From: Actinomycetes bacterium
GTDB taxonomy: Bacteria > Actinomycetota > Actinomycetes > Actinomycetales > JAJYRW01
Assembly: GCA_021793895.1 (NCBI GenBank)
Contig: JAJYRW010000001.1
Span: forward strand, 1-27,192
Direction of reading: 5' to 3'
Length of the DNA: 27,192 nucleotides
This document shows, piece after piece, positions 25,116-27,192 of the stretch. The first letter of the stretch is position 1. Each line of letters begins with the position of its first letter. Made by a program: the position numbers and the translations under genes. The notes beneath the pieces were generated by a model. It was not told the origin of the DNA. It ran no database searches and worked only from the letters and a program-made list of their open reading frames with translations.

Positions 25116-25144
25116 AGTAGATGACAGATGGAAGTGATTTAAAG

Positions 25145-25567
25145 ATGCCCATGCTCAACAAGAACGGTCAACCACGTAAGAGCGAATTACCCTCAACGAT
25201 CCGCCGCTCCGATGCAAAAGCGCAGCGGACCTTTGCAAAGGCCCACGACAGCGCCGTTGATGAATATGGCGAGGGCGAGCGAGCCCACCGCGTTGCGTTT
25301 TCAGCTCTCAAACACACCCACGAAAAAGTCGGAGATCATTGGCAGCCGAAGAATGGCAAGGGGCCTTCCGATAAACAGGCCGCTGGCGGCGCTAACACCA
25401 ACCGCAAAACCCGCGGTGGCGTTGATGCCAATGCCTCTAAGGAACATCTCTATGAGCAGGCTAAGAAGCTGGATATTTCGGGACGCTCGAAAATGAACAA
25501 AGACGAACTGGTTGCGGCGCTCCAGAAAGCGTCCAAGAGTGCGAACCGCAAACAGCGCTCGCAATAA
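25145..25567 (+). CDS. ChaB-domain protein with C-terminal Rho-N/SAP-like motif
   Basis: This is a 140-aa basic protein. Residues about 10-70 form a ChaB domain: SELPSTIRRSDAKAQRTFAKAHDSAVDEYGEGERAHRVAFSALKHTHEKVGDHW. After a Gly/Asn/Lys-rich linker, SKEHLYEQAKKLDISGRSKMNKDELVAALQKA matches the helical Rho N-terminal/SAP-like motif, which in other proteins binds nucleic acid. E. coli chaB was linked to cation transport regulation, but that role is doubtful for such proteins; in actinobacteria this two-part form is common and uncharacterised. ATG 25145 is preferred (GGAAG about 10 nt upstream, conserved MPxxxKxG start) over ATG 25121. The 3' end shows degenerate repeats and then a strong hairpin. 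Confidence 0.85.
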   Translation: MPMLNKNGQPRKSELPSTIRRSDAKAQRTFAKAHDSAVDEYGEGERAHRVAFSALKHTHEKVGDHWQPKNGKGPSDKQAAGGANTNRKTRGGVDANASKEHLYEQAKKLDISGRSKMNKDELVAALQKASKSANRKQRSQ

Positions 25568-25595
25568 AAACGGCCAACCAGTAAATAGAACCAAT
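25562..25595. repeat. 17-bp-period repeat over the ChaB gene stop
   Basis: Two adjacent units begin at 25562 (CAATAAAAACGGCCAAC, containing the TAA stop) and 25579 (CAGTAAATAGAACCAAT). Comparing 18-base stretches from these starts gives 13 of 18 matches. A further partial CAGTTAAAAAAT follows at 25602. Confidence 0.45.
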
Positions 25596-25619
25596 CACAA
25601 GCAGTTAAAAAATCGTGCG

Positions 25620-25654
25620 CAAGAGCCCGAGGTCACACCAACCTCGGGCTCTTG
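25620..25654. terminator. Strong 14-bp stem-loop between the ChaB gene and fur
   Basis: CAAGAGCCCGAGGT (25620-25633) pairs perfectly with ACCTCGGGCTCTTG (25641-25654) around a 7-nt loop. On the plus strand an A-run precedes it and no T-run follows. On the minus strand the hairpin is followed after 7 nt by six Ts, the classic intrinsic form. It may end ChaB transcription and also block antisense transcription running leftward from the fur region. Confidence 0.85.
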
Positions 25655-25699
25655 CACGTCCGGCGATGACTCCAAATCTCGCCCGAGACGCAGATCACA

Positions 25700-25740
25700 T
25701 TCTGGACTAATTCCAGTTCTTATTTGGAATCACTCCAGAA
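25700..25740 (+). promoter_or_regulatory. Fur operator: 41-bp dyad overlapping the fur -35
   Basis: Two nested inverted repeats share one centre at 25720: TTCTGGA/TCCAGAA (25700-25706 and 25734-25740) and ATTCCA/TGGAAT (25710-25715 and 25725-25730). The -35 lies inside the right half, so a bound Fur-family dimer would block RNA polymerase. Autoregulation of fur-catalase operons is well known in actinobacteria. Confidence 0.8.
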
Positions 25741-25752
25741 AATGGCTACGAT
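25724..25752 (+). promoter_or_regulatory. fur promoter, probably leaderless
   Basis: TTGGAA (25724-25729) and TACGAT (25747-25752) are separated by exactly 17 bp, and the fur ATG starts 6 nt after the -10. Transcription would therefore begin at or next to the A of the ATG, giving a leaderless mRNA. No Shine-Dalgarno sequence is present, in agreement. Confidence 0.75.
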
Positions 25753-25758
25753 GTACCC

Positions 25759-26193
25759 ATGATGGAAGCCAAGGCCGAGTCTCTCCTCAAAGAGAGATCA
25801 CTGCGAGTGACTCGACCCCGAGTGGCGGTATTATCCGTCATCCATTCCTCCCCTCATCTCGAGGCTGGCGCGATCATCACCACCGTGCGCGAGAAACTGG
25901 GTACCGTTTCCACGCAAACGATTTACGACGTTCTAAACACACTCGTTGATGCTCATCTGGCCCGGCGCATTGCCATGCCCAACGGGGCTGCGCGCTATGA
26001 ACTAGAAACGGGCGATAACCACCAGCACGTGGTCTGCCGTGACTGCGGCCGCATGCACGATGTTGAAGATCCGGGAACCTCCACCCCGCTGAGCGCAAGT
26101 AGCGAACACGGATTTGAGATCGACAACGTCGAGATCACATTTTGGGGGGTATGCCCGCAGTGCCGAACTGGCCAAGACCAAAAGACTCCTTAA
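25759..26193 (+). CDS. Fur-family transcriptional repressor (FurA/PerR-like, catalase-linked)
   Basis: This 144-aa regulator has an N-terminal winged helix ([25 protein letters not shown], then [21 protein letters not shown]) and a C-terminal metal/dimer domain. The domain has [17 protein letters not shown] and CPQC, the two CxxC pairs that normally bind structural zinc. Location directly upstream of a catalase and the dyad over its promoter favour a peroxide-sensing FurA/PerR/CatR role rather than iron uptake control. ATG 25759 is followed by a second ATG; the promoter geometry favours the first. It is probably cotranscribed with the catalase 52 bp downstream. Confidence 0.9.
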   Translation: MMEAKAESLLKERSLRVTRPRVAVLSVIHSSPHLEAGAIITTVREKLGTVSTQTIYDVLNTLVDAHLARRIAMPNGAARYELETGDNHQHVVCRDCGRMHDVEDPGTSTPLSASSEHGFEIDNVEITFWGVCPQCRTGQDQKTP

Positions 26194-26230
26194 ATTCCAA
26201 ACTAAATCGCATAAGTTTCCTACAAATCAC
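26191..26230. repeat. Degenerate repeat over the fur stop codon
   Basis: TAAATTCCAAACTAAATCGC (26191-26210), starting with the fur stop codon, resembles TAAGTTTCCTACAAATCAC (26212-26230) with one gap. The first copy also contains ATTCCA, a half-site of the fur operator. Confidence 0.35.
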
Positions 26231-26245
26231 CAGAAAGTAAGGGAA

Positions 26246-27192
26246 ATGACGACTGATAACACCAAACCGGTAACTACCGCCGCGGGCGCTCCCGTTGCTG
26301 ATAACGACAACGCAGCAACTGCCGGACCGCGCGGACCAATGCTTCTGCAGGACGTTTGGTTCCTGGAAAAGCTTGCACATTTCGATCGCGAGGTAATTCC
26401 CGAGCGCCGCATGCACGCCAAGGGTTCCGGTGCCTTCGGTAAGTTCACGGTCACCAATGACGTGAGCCAGTACACCAAAGCCGCAGTATTTAACGATGTG
26501 GGCAAGGAAACCGACTTGTTCATGCGCTTCTCGACGGTTGCCGGTGAGCGCGGCGCCGCCGACGCTGAGCGCGACATTCGCGGGTTTGCCGTCCGCTTCT
26601 ATACCGAAGAGGGCAACCTCGACATTGTCGGAAACAACACTCCGGTCTTCTTCGTTCGGGATCCGCACAAATTCCCTGACTTAAACCGGGCCGTAAAACG
26701 CGATCCGCGTACCAACTTGCGTTCGGCCGAGAACAACTGGGACTTTTGGACAAATCTGCCTGAGTCCCTCCACCAGGTGACCATCACCATGTCGGATCGC
26801 GGCATCCCGGCCAGTTACCGCCACATGCACGGTTTCGGATCCCACACCTTCTCGTTCATTAACGATAAAAACGAGCGCTCCTGGGTGAAGTTCCACTTCC
26901 GCACCCAACAGGGCATCAAAAACCTCACCGACGCCGAAGCAGCTGCCGTAGTTGCTGAAGACCGCGAGTCCAACCAGCGCGACCTGTATGAGGCCATCGA
27001 AAAAGGGGACTTCCCCAAGTGGACTTTGTACGTCCAGATCATGCCGGAGGCCGATGCAGCCAACTACCGCTTCCATCCCTTTGACATCACGAAGGTCTGG
27101 TCGAAGAAGGACTACCCGCTCATTGAGGTTGGTGAGCTCGAGCTCAACCGCAACCCGGAGAACTACTTCGCCGATGTGGAGCAGGTAGCTTT
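26246..27192 (+). CDS. katA: Monofunctional heme catalase, C-terminus cut by window edge
   Basis: The frame is open from ATG 26246 to the window edge (315 residues). The sequence is a typical heme catalase: distal His57 in [13 protein letters not shown], then [32 protein letters not shown], and [18 protein letters not shown], which contains the distal Asn. [17 protein letters not shown] and the [15 protein letters not shown] segment follow. The heme-ligand tyrosine region lies beyond the edge. It resembles small-subunit (clade 3) catalases. It disproportionates H2O2 in the cytoplasm. A purine-rich AAGGGAA abuts the start. Cotranscription with the Fur-family gene 52 bp upstream implies derepression by peroxide or metal limitation. 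Confidence 0.95.
   Translation, partial: MTTDNTKPVTTAAGAPVADNDNAATAGPRGPMLLQDVWFLEKLAHFDREVIPERRMHAKGSGAFGKFTVTNDVSQYTKAAVFNDVGKETDLFMRFSTVAGERGAADAERDIRGFAVRFYTEEGNLDIVGNNTPVFFVRDPHKFPDLNRAVKRDPRTNLRSAENNWDFWTNLPESLHQVTITMSDRGIPASYRHMHGFGSHTFSFINDKNERSWVKFHFRTQQGIKNLTDAEAAAVVAEDRESNQRDLYEAIEKGDFPKWTLYVQIMPEADAANYRFHPFDITKVWSKKDYPLIEVGELELNRNPENYFADVEQVA

Noticed and set aside
1..27192. Defence island, prophage or biosynthetic cluster
   Set aside because: All recognisable genes are core metabolic, regulatory, envelope or stress genes with even base composition. No phage, restriction or biosynthetic signature was seen.

Overview
This window looks like a chromosomal segment of a moderately G+C-rich actinobacterium, probably a facultatively aerobic member of the Actinomycetes. 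I infer this from a signature conserved gene order: CDP-alcohol phosphatidyltransferase, DUF881, small basic protein, DUF881, GarA/OdhI, FtsR-type MerR, DUF151, ResR/McdR-type MerR. The same order is known from Mycobacterium (Rv1822-Rv1830) and, in part, Corynebacterium. Frequent GTG starts and probable leaderless starts fit this assignment. I see no transposase, integrase, tRNA, rRNA or CRISPR array, and no gene-free stretch longer than about 260 bp.

Layout. 1-1478 (-) is the N-terminal part of a YdaP-type thiamine-diphosphate pyruvate oxidase, cut by the window edge. 1667-1945 (+) is a small membrane protein. 2006-5413 (-) is pyruvate carboxylase. 5627-10977 (-) is the conserved block listed above; gcvH, which lies between DUF881 and garA in mycobacteria, is absent. 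11080-11736 (+) is a YigZ/IMPACT protein, convergent with RNase J (11832-13514, -). Aconitase (13584-16409, -) and a SxxK serine hydrolase (16610-17464, -) follow. The hydrolase is divergent from sdhCAB (17485-20891, +). 20936-23131 (-) is an unusual fusion of a GlmU-like nucleotidyltransferase domain with a phosphohexomutase. 23388-24650 (+) is a type II NADH dehydrogenase, followed by a small membrane protein, a ChaB/Rho-N protein, a Fur-family repressor and a catalase cut by the right edge.

How it fits together. Pyruvate oxidase, pyruvate carboxylase, aconitase, succinate dehydrogenase and NDH-2 cover the pyruvate node, the TCA cycle and electron input to quinone. GarA/OdhI is the known phospho-switch on 2-oxoglutarate metabolism. 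Fur-catalase handles the peroxide expected from pyruvate oxidase and NDH-2. The DUF881/Sbp/FtsR/ResR block is associated with envelope and cell division.

The most unusual signals are: (i) short tandem repeats at gene 3' ends, several spanning the stop codon (near-perfect at yigZ and sdhB, degenerate at others); (ii) a 19-bp array between merR2 and pyc and a 22-bp array between the hydrolase and acnA; (iii) the nucleotidyltransferase-phosphohexomutase fusion, whose nucleotide-binding signature is degenerate; and (iv) a well-formed leaderless fur promoter embedded in a 41-bp dyad.
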